A stretch of 42,451 nt of DNA from Desulfosporosinus cupriresistens (lineage in GTDB: Bacteria; Bacillota; Desulfitobacteriia; Desulfitobacteriales; Desulfitobacteriaceae). Below, piece after piece: positions 1 through 7,835 of this stretch; within the stretch, counting starts at the first letter, position 1, and every line of letters begins with the position of its first letter. Location: the NCBI RefSeq assembly GCF_001707885.1, contig NZ_MASS01000037.1, positions 1-42,451 on the forward strand, written 5' to 3'. The translations under genes and the position numbers were made by a program. The notes beneath the pieces are model-generated. The model had not been told where the DNA came from. It made no database searches and was given only the letters and a program-made list of their open reading frames with translations.

Positions 1-3
1 CTC

Positions 4-15
4 TGGTCGACTATA
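4..15. repeat. left 12-bp inverted repeat of the rfb/ugd cassette
   Basis: TGGTCGACTATA here is the exact reverse complement of TATAGTCGACCA at 3608-3619. The pair brackets ugd, rfbF, rfbG and the NUDIX remnant and has TG...CA outer ends, as many transposon termini do. No transposase is visible between them, so a mobile origin is inference. Confidence 0.5.
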
Positions 16-43
16 CCCGCTCGATAATCCGGTGAAAAAAATT

Positions 44-361
44 TCAAAAACTTAAATTGCTTCTGTACGAAACTCCCACTTCTGTTCCAAGCTCCGACAC
101 AGCTGTTTCTTAATTCGTTCAGCAAAGGTTTTTTGAATCTGATACAACCACATGGAAAATGCGGCCTGAACCGCAATGTGGATCATCTCGCCACGAGAGC
201 AATGCTTCGTACTTTGAATTCGTCACAAGCAAATTAACATTGACAACCGACATAAGGGTCGATGCAAACATAAACAAGTCTTGCCCCAATCCGTTTTCCG
301 ATTGGATGACCTCTGATTCCATTTCCACTTTTACATTGCCAATTTGCTCTTTCAAGCTCAT
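44..361 (-). pseudogene. NUDIX hydrolase remnant (GDP-mannose mannosyl hydrolase-like)
   Basis: The start codon overlaps the rfbG stop in an ATGA junction at 361-358. The first about 60 residues read cleanly (MSLKEQIGNVKVEMESEV..., then LLSWRDDPHCGSG), which matches the N-terminal part of NUDIX proteins found in rfb clusters. Just after HCGSG the frame is lost. The nucleotides still spell a degraded W-H-I-P-G-G-C-I-R-F-K stretch in another frame, and after one further indel KTAVSELGTEVGVSYRSNLSF before a stop near 44. At least two frameshifts and the loss of the C-terminal third, relative to a usual length of about 150 residues, mark it as non-functional. Its translational coupling to rfbG suggests it was once the fourth gene of this operon. 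The family assignment rests on recalled motif similarity. Confidence 0.75.
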
Positions 362-1422
362 ACCTGTTCTCCATAAAGAAAAACTGATATTTCTCTGTCC
401 ATGCAAGCTCCCACATCTCCACCGGAAATCCAGAACTTGCTCCATTCGACCACCATCTCAATGGCAGTATCCAGATTCCAATGTGGCTTCCAGCCGAAAG
501 TTGCCTTCAGCTTGGAGCAATCCAGCTTCAGGAAGTTCGCCTCATGCGGGCCCCCATCATAACGGTCAATCCACTTCATTCCATCGCCCCACTTGCTTAC
601 AAACAAGTCAACCAACGCACCAGTCTGTAAGCAGTCCACGTCATCAGGACCAACATTGTAGTAACCAGCGAACTTACCATTCTCATATTGCATTTTTGCA
701 ATCATTAGATAAGCATACAGTGGCTCCAGAACATGCTGATATGGACGCGTAGAAAATGGATTTCTAACAATAATGTCCTCATGCTTCATAGCTGCACGAA
801 TGCAATCGGGAATAATGCGGTCATTTGCGAAATCACCGCCACCAATAACATTACCTGCTCTGGCTGTAGAAATAGCCACATGACCTTCTCCGAAGAAACT
901 GTACTTATAGGAATTTGTAACAAGCTCAGAACAGGACTTAGAATTAGAGTACGGGTCATAACCATCCAGTTCCTCATTCTCACGATAACCCCATGCCCAC
1001 TCTTTGTTGAGATAGACCTTATCGGTCGTGACATTCAAAAAAGACTTTACGCAGGTGCTATTGCGAACACACTCTAAAATGTTGACCGTACCCATAACAT
1101 TGGTTTCATATGTATATGCAGGGTCTTTGTAGCTGTCACGCACGATTGGCTGTGCTGCCAAATGCAGGACAATTTCAGGCTGTGCTTCATCAAATGCCTT
1201 TTTCAGTGAAGCATAGTCACGGATGTCACCAATGACAGAGTGAATATCAGCCGCAATCCCGGCAATCTCAAACAGAGAAGGTGTAGTCGGCGGATTAAGG
1301 GAGTAACCTGTGACTTCTGCACCAGCATTTACCAGAACTTTAGAAAGCCAAGATCCCTTGAAACCTGTATGACCAGTTACGAATACTTTCTTTCCTTTAT
1401 AAAACCCTAAATCAAAAGCCAT
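358..1422 (-). CDS. rfbG: CDP-glucose 4,6-dehydratase
   Basis: It converts CDP-D-glucose to CDP-4-keto-6-deoxy-D-glucose, the entry to CDP-linked deoxyhexoses for surface polysaccharide. The product is 354 residues, the usual length. It is an extended short-chain dehydrogenase/reductase: the NAD-binding glycine motif TGHTGFKGSWL lies near residue 13, LHLAAQPIVRDSY follows, and the catalytic Tyr/Lys sit in YSNSK. The ATG at 1422 was chosen because it overlaps the rfbF stop (TGATG), giving translational coupling; the longer frame up to 1464 would run inside rfbF. The stop overlaps the NUDIX remnant start. No rfbH-type dehydrase for 3,6-dideoxy sugars is in the window, so the final sugar is unknown. 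Confidence 0.95.
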   Translation of the reverse strand: MAFDLGFYKGKKVFVTGHTGFKGSWLSKVLVNAGAEVTGYSLNPPTTPSLFEIAGIAADIHSVIGDIRDYASLKKAFDEAQPEIVLHLAAQPIVRDSYKDPAYTYETNVMGTVNILECVRNSTCVKSFLNVTTDKVYLNKEWAWGYRENEELDGYDPYSNSKSCSELVTNSYKYSFFGEGHVAISTARAGNVIGGGDFANDRIIPDCIRAAMKHEDIIVRNPFSTRPYQHVLEPLYAYLMIAKMQYENGKFAGYYNVGPDDVDCLQTGALVDLFVSKWGDGMKWIDRYDGGPHEANFLKLDCSKLKATFGWKPHWNLDTAIEMVVEWSKFWISGGDVGACMDREISVFLYGEQV

Positions 1423-2201
1423 CAGTCTTCCCACACTTTCCAAGGTGCTATGCCGGAAGCCCACAGTTCCTCCAGCTTATCCTTCTCTCTCTTGGTATCC
1501 ATACACTGCCAGAAGCCTTCATGATAGAAACTCTTAAGTTCACCTGCTGACGCAAGTCTTCTCATAGGCAACTGCTCCAACACTGTGCGATCATCTTCCA
1601 AATAATCAAAAATTCCTGGATTGCAGACCATGAAACCACCATTAATTAGCGTACCGTCCTCATCGTCTTTCTCTCTGAAAGCAATGATGGTGTTCTGGCT
1701 ATCAATGTCCAACACACCTTTCTGCTGTGCAATGCTGACGGTTGTGAGAGTCACACATTTACCATGCTTCTGATGGAACTTTGTCAGTTCCACAATGTTC
1801 ACATTTGCGACTGCATCACCATAGGTGAGATAGAATGGTTCTTCGCAAACATACTTCTGAATCCGCTTTACACGACCACCGGTCATAGTGTTGAGGCCAG
1901 TATCCACTACGGTAACCTTCCAATGCTCTGCATGCTTATCGTGGACAATGACTTCATTGTCTTTTGTGAAGTCAAAAGTAATGTCCGAAGTATGAAGGAA
2001 ATAGTCAGCAAACCATTCCTTAATAACATGCTGCTTATAGCCAGCACAAATGACAAACTCATTGACTCCATAAACAGAATAGCCCTTCATGATATACCAA
2101 AGAATTGGCATTTCGCCAATTTCAATCATTGGCTTAGGCTTAAACTGTGACTCCTCAGAAATACGTGTACCGAATCCCCCGGCAAGAATAACAGCTTTCA
2201 T
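1422..2201 (-). CDS. rfbF: glucose-1-phosphate cytidylyltransferase
   Basis: It makes CDP-glucose from CTP and glucose-1-phosphate and feeds RfbG. The 259-residue product is full length. The nucleotidyltransferase signature LAGGFGTRISEES is at the N-terminus, followed by KPKPMIEIG; later come YGDAVANVNI and the family-typical FWQCMDTKREKDKLEELW near the end. The ATG at 2201 starts directly with MKAVILAGG. The stop overlaps the rfbG start. The gene lies 24 bp downstream of the broken ugd gene, so it probably belongs to the same transcript, started upstream of 3477. The rfbF-rfbG pair is intact although three nearby sugar-nucleotide genes are broken. Confidence 0.95.
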   Translation of the reverse strand: MKAVILAGGFGTRISEESQFKPKPMIEIGEMPILWYIMKGYSVYGVNEFVICAGYKQHVIKEWFADYFLHTSDITFDFTKDNEVIVHDKHAEHWKVTVVDTGLNTMTGGRVKRIQKYVCEEPFYLTYGDAVANVNIVELTKFHQKHGKCVTLTTVSIAQQKGVLDIDSQNTIIAFREKDDEDGTLINGGFMVCNPGIFDYLEDDRTVLEQLPMRRLASAGELKSFYHEGFWQCMDTKREKDKLEELWASGIAPWKVWED

Positions 2202-2225
2202 ATGATTCCTCCATCAATCTCAATT

Positions 2226-3477
2226 TTAATCTCTCTGGAAGATGTCTCTTGTGTACACCTTAATCTTTACATCATCCAAACAAGCATCATAACGGTTTGC
2301 AATAATCGCATTGCAACGCTTCTTAAACTCATTCAAGTCATTGACGACTACGCTGCCGAAGAAGGTGGTACCATCTTCCAGAGTTGGCTCGTAGATAATC
2401 ACAGTCGCGCCTTTAGCTTTGATACGCTTCATAACACCCTGAATGGAGCTCTGGCGGAAGTTATCGGAATTAGACTTCATGGTCAGACGGAAAACACCGA
2501 TGACCACAGATTTTTCCTTGCTCTGGTCATAGAGGTTATCCTCGTCATATCCATAATACCCAGCCATCTGAAGAACACGATCTGCAATGAAATCTTTTCT
2601 CGTTCTGTTGCTCTCCACAATGGCTTCAATAAGATTCTCCGGCACATCAGCGTAATTGGCCATAAGCTGTTTCGTATCTTTCGGCAAACAGTAACCGCCA
2701 TATCCGAAGGACGGATTGTTGTAGTGACTGCCGATACGAGGATCAAGGCACACCATTGATGATCTGCTGAGAGTTCAAACCTTTCAGTTCGGCATAAGTA
2801 TCCAGCTCATTGAAGTAAGAAACACGCAAAGCCAGAAATGTATTAGCAAATAGTTTGACAGCCTCGGCTTCGGTGAAGCCCATGAACAGCGTGTCGATGT
2901 TTTCTTTGATGGCACCTTCCTGCAGGAGAGCTGCGAACACATAAGTGGCCTCAACCAGGCGTTCGTCATCCATGTCAGTACCGACGATAATACGAGAAGG
3001 ATACAGGTTGTCATACAGAGCCTTGCTCTCACGGAGAAATTCCGGGCTAAAGATAATATTCTTGCTACCAGCCTTCTCACGAATAGAAGCGGTGAAGCCA
3101 ACCGGAATCGTGGACTTGATAACCATAATTGCATCCGGGTTATATCTCATAACTAGCTTGATAACAGCTTCGACCGCAGAGGTATCAAAATGCTGCGTGG
3201 TGCTATCGTAATTTGTGGGGGCTGCTATGACTACAAAGTCCGCAGAACTATACGCCTCTTTTGCATATAATGTTGCGGTCAAATTCAATTCCTTTGTTGC
3301 CAAGTATTCTTCAATCTCCTTATCAACGATAGGAGATTTTCTTTCGTTGATGAGGTTTACCTTTTCTTCAAAAATATCAACGGCCCAAACCTCATTGTGC
3401 TGTGCCAATAAAACCGAAATTGACAATCCAACATAGCCAGTACCGGCAACTGCAATTTTCAGATTCCCTTTTTTCAT
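2226..3477 (-). pseudogene. ugd: UDP-glucose 6-dehydrogenase, frameshifted
   Basis: UDP-glucose dehydrogenase oxidises UDP-glucose to UDP-glucuronate. The N-terminal half is normal: the Rossmann motif [11 protein letters not shown] follows the start at 3477, which has a GAGGAG site 8 nt upstream, then [11 protein letters not shown] and [21 protein letters not shown]. Reading breaks at QQIINGV. The next residues, [19 protein letters not shown] and the catalytic-cysteine motif [12 protein letters not shown], continue in another frame from about 2750 to the stop at 2226. The junction reads AATGGTGTGCC where the intact gene would need one more GT, so loss of one GT unit explains the shift. Without frameshifting the N-terminal product lacks the catalytic cysteine. 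The cause could be a real mutation, a switchable short GT tract or a sequencing error. Confidence 0.85.
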
Positions 3478-3607
3478 TCTGAAGCTCCTCATACTCTCTA
3501 TAATCATTAGCAACGTTTGATTTTTGACATTTTCAATTTTTCCTATCTCAAAACACACAAACAGCGGGTAGATTTACATCCATCCGCTGCGGCATACCCG
3601 TCCTCCT

Positions 3608-3619
3608 ATAGTCGACCAA
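3608..3619. repeat. right 12-bp inverted repeat of the rfb/ugd cassette
   Basis: TATAGTCGACCA is the exact inverted partner of 4-15. It lies about 130 bp upstream of the ugd start, close to where the exopolysaccharide transferase region begins. Confidence 0.5.
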
Positions 3620-3723
3620 ATGCCCATATTTACGGGCTTCTTGCCTCTTTTTCGGGTAAGAAAATATGAACTTCAGTTACGAGCCTTATCGTCACTCATA
3701 AATTTGTTCTTATTATGCCGCAT

Positions 3724-3858
3724 TCATTTACTCTTTCTTCTTAGGTCCATTTTTTTATACCAATTCTGTAATTCTTGGCTATCTTCTGCAAACTTAGATT
3801 TTTTAGTTTCATCCCCATAGGCAATGAAAATGGCTCTAGAATTATATATATGTTTCAT
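3724..3858 (-). CDS. small ORF of 44 residues, unknown
   Basis: ATG at 3858 is preceded by AAGGAG with a spacing of about 9 nt, a better site than most chance ORFs have. The product begins MKHIYNSRAIFIAYGDE, is rich in Lys/Asp/Glu and ends in LRRKSK. I do not recognise it. It lies in the 510-bp gap between ugd and the sugar transferase, which otherwise shows only the 12-bp repeat and AT-rich sequence. It may be a true small protein or the 5' end of a deleted polysaccharide gene, since this region is full of gene fragments. Confidence 0.3.
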   Translation of the reverse strand: MKHIYNSRAIFIAYGDETKKSKFAEDSQELQNWYKKMDLRRKSK

Positions 3859-3987
3859 TTTGGAGTTCTCCTTACTGCTTTGCTCATATTCGAAAGCGAT
3901 TTAACGGTCGTAATTGCATTTCAAAAAAAATTGGAGTAAGCTGTGAGGATTAAAAAATTTCAACTATCTTATTACAAGCTCAGGCTC

Positions 3988-5379
3988 TTAACTCGCACCC
4001 TTCTTCAACAACACCACTGGCACTGTCTTCGCTAAAATCCCCAAATCCATCCACAACGACCACCGCTCCACATACTCGGCATCCATTTCCATCCACTCTT
4101 CAAAGTCCACTTCATTCCTGCCGCTAATCTGCCATATACACGTAATCCCCGGCTTCACCGCCAACCGCTTCCGGTGTTTAGGATCATACAGGTTTACCTC
4201 ACTCGGCAATGGCGGGCGTGGCCCGACTAAACTCATCGACCCTAGAAATACATTCCATAACTGCGGCAACTCATCCAAACTAGTTTTACGTAGAAATCTC
4301 CCGACCGACGTCACCCGCGGATCATTGGTAATCTTAAACACTGGCCCACTCATCTCATTAAGATGAGCTAACTTGGACTTAAGTTCTTCCGCATCCACAA
4401 CCATCGATCTGAATTTATACATCTTAAAAATTCGTCCATTGACTCCAACCCGTTCTTGTCCAAATAAAACCGGACCCTCAGACGATACCTTTATTGCAAT
4501 CGTAATCAATAATAGAATTGGACTGATAACGATAAGACCTATACCCGTTACAACAACATCCATGACTCTCTTAGCTATTTCATGCCCAGGCAGCCTAGGA
4601 TGGCCATCATAGGCAACCATCGGTAACCCACCAAAATCAATTGGTCTGCTCCGAGCTACTTTAGCTACTGTCTCATCAAGCAAAATTGTTACTGTTTTCC
4701 CCATGACGTCCAGTAACTCCAAGCAGTCCTTCACCCGTTCATCTGACAAGGGTGCCGTGATAACCGTAAGATCTACTATTTTCATACCCATAACGGTTTG
4801 GAGATTGGAATAATCACCTAAGTATTGGATCTCCAAACCATTGCGTTCAGGGGCTAGGTAGCCGACCACTTTGTAACCCAATTGAGGATTTTTATTCACT
4901 TTATCTAAATAAGAGTGAGCAGCTTGACCGCTACCAAGGATTAGCACATAACGTGTATTTCTTCCTATCGAACGGTATGCTTGCAACAAGAATCGAACGA
5001 TTAAATGTACACCTAACGTGAGGCACAGCGCTACAGCCTCAAAGTAAAATACAAACCGGTTATGTATTAGTGTAGGTTTGTACAACGTAACGGTCGTAAT
5101 CGTTATGGCGAAGGTAGCTACATGCGCTTTAATGAGCTGTTTGATTTCCAGACCAACGGACATAAACCGCCTGGACTGGTAAACCTGATTAACGTTAGAG
5201 CTAATCATCCAACATAAGATATAAACTAAAAATATAATAAAGTGTTGTTCCCAAGCACTTCCAGCCAATGCATGCTTATATCGATAAAGCTCCACAGTAA
5301 AGAAAAATCCTAAACCAAGGACAATTAAATCGACTATCTGTGAAATGTCGTCTAAAATAGCCCCGTATTCTCTTAACAC
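3988..5379 (-). CDS. polyprenyl glycosylphosphotransferase (initiating sugar-1-P transferase)
   Basis: A membrane enzyme that transfers a sugar-1-phosphate to undecaprenyl phosphate, the first committed step of exopolysaccharide repeat-unit assembly. The 463-residue product has hydrophobic helices at about 15-30, 47-62, 85-100 and 112-132. A nucleotide-binding-like core with VLILGSGQAA follows near 145-155. Another membrane helix at about 272-292 is followed by the catalytic Bac_transf domain, with GPVLFGQERVG, FKMYKFRSM, FLRKTSLDELPQLWNV, SLVGPRPPLPSE and KPGITCIWQISGR. The start is a GTG at 5379 behind a strong GGGGAGGAGG. It lies downstream of the wzz/cpsD/cpsB module and fits that exopolysaccharide system. 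The sugar it transfers cannot be read from sequence. Confidence 0.93.
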   Translation of the reverse strand: MLREYGAILDDISQIVDLIVLGLGFFFTVELYRYKHALAGSAWEQHFIIFLVYILCWMISSNVNQVYQSRRFMSVGLEIKQLIKAHVATFAITITTVTLYKPTLIHNRFVFYFEAVALCLTLGVHLIVRFLLQAYRSIGRNTRYVLILGSGQAAHSYLDKVNKNPQLGYKVVGYLAPERNGLEIQYLGDYSNLQTVMGMKIVDLTVITAPLSDERVKDCLELLDVMGKTVTILLDETVAKVARSRPIDFGGLPMVAYDGHPRLPGHEIAKRVMDVVVTGIGLIVISPILLLITIAIKVSSEGPVLFGQERVGVNGRIFKMYKFRSMVVDAEELKSKLAHLNEMSGPVFKITNDPRVTSVGRFLRKTSLDELPQLWNVFLGSMSLVGPRPPLPSEVNLYDPKHRKRLAVKPGITCIWQISGRNEVDFEEWMEMDAEYVERWSLWMDLGILAKTVPVVLLKKGAS

Positions 5380-5538
5380 GCTTTTCCTCCTCCCCTTGGA
5401 GATGAACCTTCTTCTCTCTAATTAACCCACAGTTCTATTTACGATCTAATGTCACCTAGGTGAAAAAAAGAACAATTATAAATCCGAATTCCTACATAGC
5501 ACTAACGAAGGTTCTAAACTTTTCATGTCACATTAGAA

Positions 5539-5792
5539 TTACACGATAAACCCATATTTTTCTGAAGGATAGGTGGATGTGACCCCCACAAGAGCCAAGT
5601 CCGCCTTCGTATTAATAAGTACGTATTCTAACTCTTTAAGCCGCTGGAAGAACCGCTCGTCGACAAAGGAATCAACCGGGAGAACGACAACCGCTTCATT
5701 AGGGTCAACACGTTCAACCTAAGATAATAGGCAGCAAACGGCCACAGCCGTTTCCCCGACCCACCGGAAAGTAAGATTAGTCTTATTGGCAA
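5539..5792 (-). pseudogene. mannose-1-phosphate guanylyltransferase fragment
   Basis: In the 614-bp gap between the sugar transferase and cpsB, the minus strand encodes LILLSGGSGKRLWPFAAYY, the N-terminal signature of GDP-mannose pyrophosphorylases. After a frame change come VERVDPNEAVVVLPVDSFVD, LKELEYVLINTKADLALVGV and YPSEKYGFIV, then a stop. Compared with a family length of about 350 residues, roughly 60-80 residues between the two blocks and the whole C-terminal half are missing. The first block follows AAGGGG and a TTG at 5792, which may be the decayed start. Loss of GDP-mannose synthesis would fit the decay of the GDP-mannose-type NUDIX gene at 44-361. Identification is from motif recall. 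Confidence 0.75.
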
Positions 5793-5826
5793 GTCCCCTT
5801 CTTTTCTATAGCAAAATCCTATTAAG

Positions 5827-5879
5827 TTTGTCCTAGGATCGTAGACCTAACTGCATTAGATCTACGATCCTAGGACAAA
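5827..5879. repeat. 24-bp inverted repeat, long hairpin
   Basis: Arms 5827-5850 and 5856-5879 (TTTGTCCTAGGATCGTAGA and its complement) pair over 24 bp with one mismatch around a 5-base loop CTGCA. It lies 115 bp downstream of cpsB in the direction of transcription and just upstream of the guanylyltransferase remnant. There is no T-run after either arm, so it is not a typical intrinsic terminator. It may be a factor-dependent terminator, an RNA-processing site or a small inserted repeat. Confidence 0.6.
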
Positions 5880-5993
5880 TGTCCTTAACGTATTCTAAAT
5901 TCGGCATAAAACCAGAAAAACCTTTTTTGAACTTACATATTTTTCTAGACAATTAGTGCCTGAAATAGATGTAATGTTTGATTAACCGACAAA

Positions 5994-6806
5994 TTAACTT
6001 CTAAACCTTGCCCAGAATCCTTTTCTCTTCCTTTTCTCCTTAGTCTTCATTAAAACCAGTTCTTTCTGGGAATACTCTCCCCCACTCTGCACAGCATCCC
6101 CATCGAGAACCCTTTGCGGGTTCGTCACCGTCAGATCCCGGAACTTACCCTCACCAACGATCTCCTGCACGCTCTGGAGTGCCTCCCGATTACTTCCTTC
6201 CCTGCGAGATACCCGATGGGCATCCGATCCGACAAAGTGAATTAAATCACTTCGGAGCAAGGTTTCTGCCAGCTCCTTAGACTTAGGTCCATATTTGCCA
6301 CTTAGACTCATATAGTCTAACTGAAAGAGAACTCCCTTTTTGGCCCATTCGAGGAGACGTTCCGGCTCATCGATGAGCCCTTTATACCGTTCCGGATGAG
6401 CCAGAATCGGAGTCACCCTCTCAACCTGGAGCTCGAAAAAGACTTGATCGGTATAGTGCGGTATTTCGAACAGTGGGAGCTCTAGGAGCAAATACTTTCC
6501 GGTGTTTCCTAGCGTCATTAATTTCTCCGCGCGTACCCATTTTGCCATGTCTGGGAAGATATAGTTCTCCGCACCTGGCAAGATTTCTACGGGAATTCCC
6601 TCTTCGGCTACTGCTTGGCGCACTAGCTCAGTCGCAGCCAGAATTTCTGCAGGGCTCAAATAACTGGCCCCTTCCAGGACGTGCGGGGTGGCGATCAACG
6701 TCTTAAATCCTGCTTCGTGCAACTGGCGCACGATTCCCAGCGTTTCATCTATATTTTTTGAACCATCATCCACTCCTGGCAAAATGTGGCTATGAGTATC
6801 AATCAT
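5994..6806 (-). CDS. cpsB: CpsB/YwqE-type PHP-domain tyrosine-protein phosphatase
   Basis: A manganese-dependent phosphatase of the PHP family that in Firmicutes removes phosphate from the tyrosine cluster of the partner BY-kinase CpsD and so tunes capsule or exopolysaccharide export. The product starts MIDTHSHILPGVDDG, whose His/Asp residues are metal ligands. IATPHVLEG, LPGAENY, ILAHPERY and HFVGSDAHRVSRR follow in the expected order. The ATG at 6806 was chosen because AGGAGA lies 7 nt upstream; an ATG 21 bp earlier would place that site inside the gene. At 270 residues it is slightly longer than usual because of a Lys/Arg-rich tail. It is separated from cpsD and wzz by the plus-strand gene 7043-7720, an unusual split of this module. 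Confidence 0.92.
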   Translation of the reverse strand: MIDTHSHILPGVDDGSKNIDETLGIVRQLHEAGFKTLIATPHVLEGASYLSPAEILAATELVRQAVAEEGIPVEILPGAENYIFPDMAKWVRAEKLMTLGNTGKYLLLELPLFEIPHYTDQVFFELQVERVTPILAHPERYKGLIDEPERLLEWAKKGVLFQLDYMSLSGKYGPKSKELAETLLRSDLIHFVGSDAHRVSRREGSNREALQSVQEIVGEGKFRDLTVTNPQRVLDGDAVQSGGEYSQKELVLMKTKEKRKRKGFWARFRS

Positions 6807-6970
6807 GTAAACTCTCCTAAACTTCACTATACCTCTAATTTTGAGTTATTTAACAGATTATCTAAACTAACCTAACATAGTTCTGTTATACTATAGGTTC
6901 GTCATCCATCGATATTTTCCTCCCTAAAGCCTCTTGTAAAAGTTTACACCCTGCAAGTTTTAAGTTTTCT

Positions 6971-6998
6971 TTGTTATCTCCTCAAAGAATGCTACAAT
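6971..6998 (+). promoter_or_regulatory. sigma-A-like promoter of the plus-strand gene
   Basis: TTGTTA (6971-6976) and TACAAT (6993-6998) are separated by 16 bp and lie 45 bp before the start codon at 7043. Confidence 0.45.
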
Positions 6999-7042
6999 TT
7001 AATTTAAGTACACGCTTGAAACTGTCAAGAGAGGAGTTAACG

Positions 7043-7720
7043 ATGTTTAAACTTAAGCTACGACACATCCTAACAGCCCTGGGCGTTATAGTAGTAGTGA
7101 TCGGCGGTTATGTGGGGTGGCAAGTATATCAAGGGCAGCAGATGGCTAATCAGTATGCGTCAGATGCTCAACAATCAGCCCAAACGCCCGGTTCTCAGGG
7201 GACCACATCGGGCACATCACCCGATTCGACATCCCCATCGTCCTCTATTCCCAACTCAACTGATCCTACCTCCACCTCTTCTGCCCAGACTCCTTCCTCC
7301 TCTAGTTCCTCAGGGAATTCAAGCACTCCTTCATCCCCCTCGGCAACATCGTCTTCCGGAGATTACAAACACTTAATGTCCCAACCTTATCAGCAAACCA
7401 TGCAGACCATGAAGAATGTAAAAGCAAATACCCTCGCCTTACAAGGCAATAAGCTCTCACTTGCTGCGTATCGGGCCAGCATTCTTCAGTCTCAAGCAAC
7501 CTTTACCACTGCAGAAGAGTTTGTGAAAGCAAATCCTCCGACAGAAGAAAAGCTAAACCCCTCCTACCAGAAGTTTTTGGCAGGAATCAGCTTAGCTAAA
7601 GAGTCTATGGATGTCGTCTTAAAGGGGATTTCTTCTTTCAGCCCCTCAAAACTCTATGCCGCTCGTGAGATGGGTAAACAGGCTCAACAACAAGTGATCG
7701 ATGGATACTCCCATTTTTAA
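7043..7720 (+). CDS. membrane-anchored protein with long Ser/Thr/Pro linker, unknown function
   Basis: The ATG at 7043 follows GAGAGGAG. The 225-residue product begins MFKLKLRHI, has one hydrophobic segment at about residues 9-29 (a signal anchor), then about 85 residues almost entirely of Ser, Thr, Pro, Gly and Gln. A mostly helical C-terminal domain of about 110 residues starts at YKHLMSQPYQQTM. I do not recognise that domain. The topology suggests a domain held outside the membrane on a flexible wall-spanning linker. It is the only clear plus-strand gene in the window and lies between cpsB and cpsD/wzz, so a role at the polysaccharide export site is possible but unproven. A strong terminator follows. 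Confidence 0.8.
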   Translation: MFKLKLRHILTALGVIVVVIGGYVGWQVYQGQQMANQYASDAQQSAQTPGSQGTTSGTSPDSTSPSSSIPNSTDPTSTSSAQTPSSSSSSGNSSTPSSPSATSSSGDYKHLMSQPYQQTMQTMKNVKANTLALQGNKLSLAAYRASILQSQATFTTAEEFVKANPPTEEKLNPSYQKFLAGISLAKESMDVVLKGISSFSPSKLYAAREMGKQAQQQVIDGYSHF

Positions 7721-7793
7721 GCAAAAACCGAACTATTATACTTCACTCTCTCCCTTTTTTCATCCTTTTCTTTCCAATCCCACTTTGAGGTTA

Positions 7794-7832
7794 AAAAAGC
7801 GGCCCTTTCCGATTTGGAAGAGGGCTGCTTTT
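7794..7832. terminator. bidirectional intrinsic terminator
   Basis: AAAAGCGGCCCTTTCC pairs with GGAAGAGGGCTGCTTTT around GATTT, with A- and T-runs at the two ends. It lies between the convergent ends of the plus-strand gene (7720) and cpsD (7836). Confidence 0.85.
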
Positions 7833-7835
7833 ACA

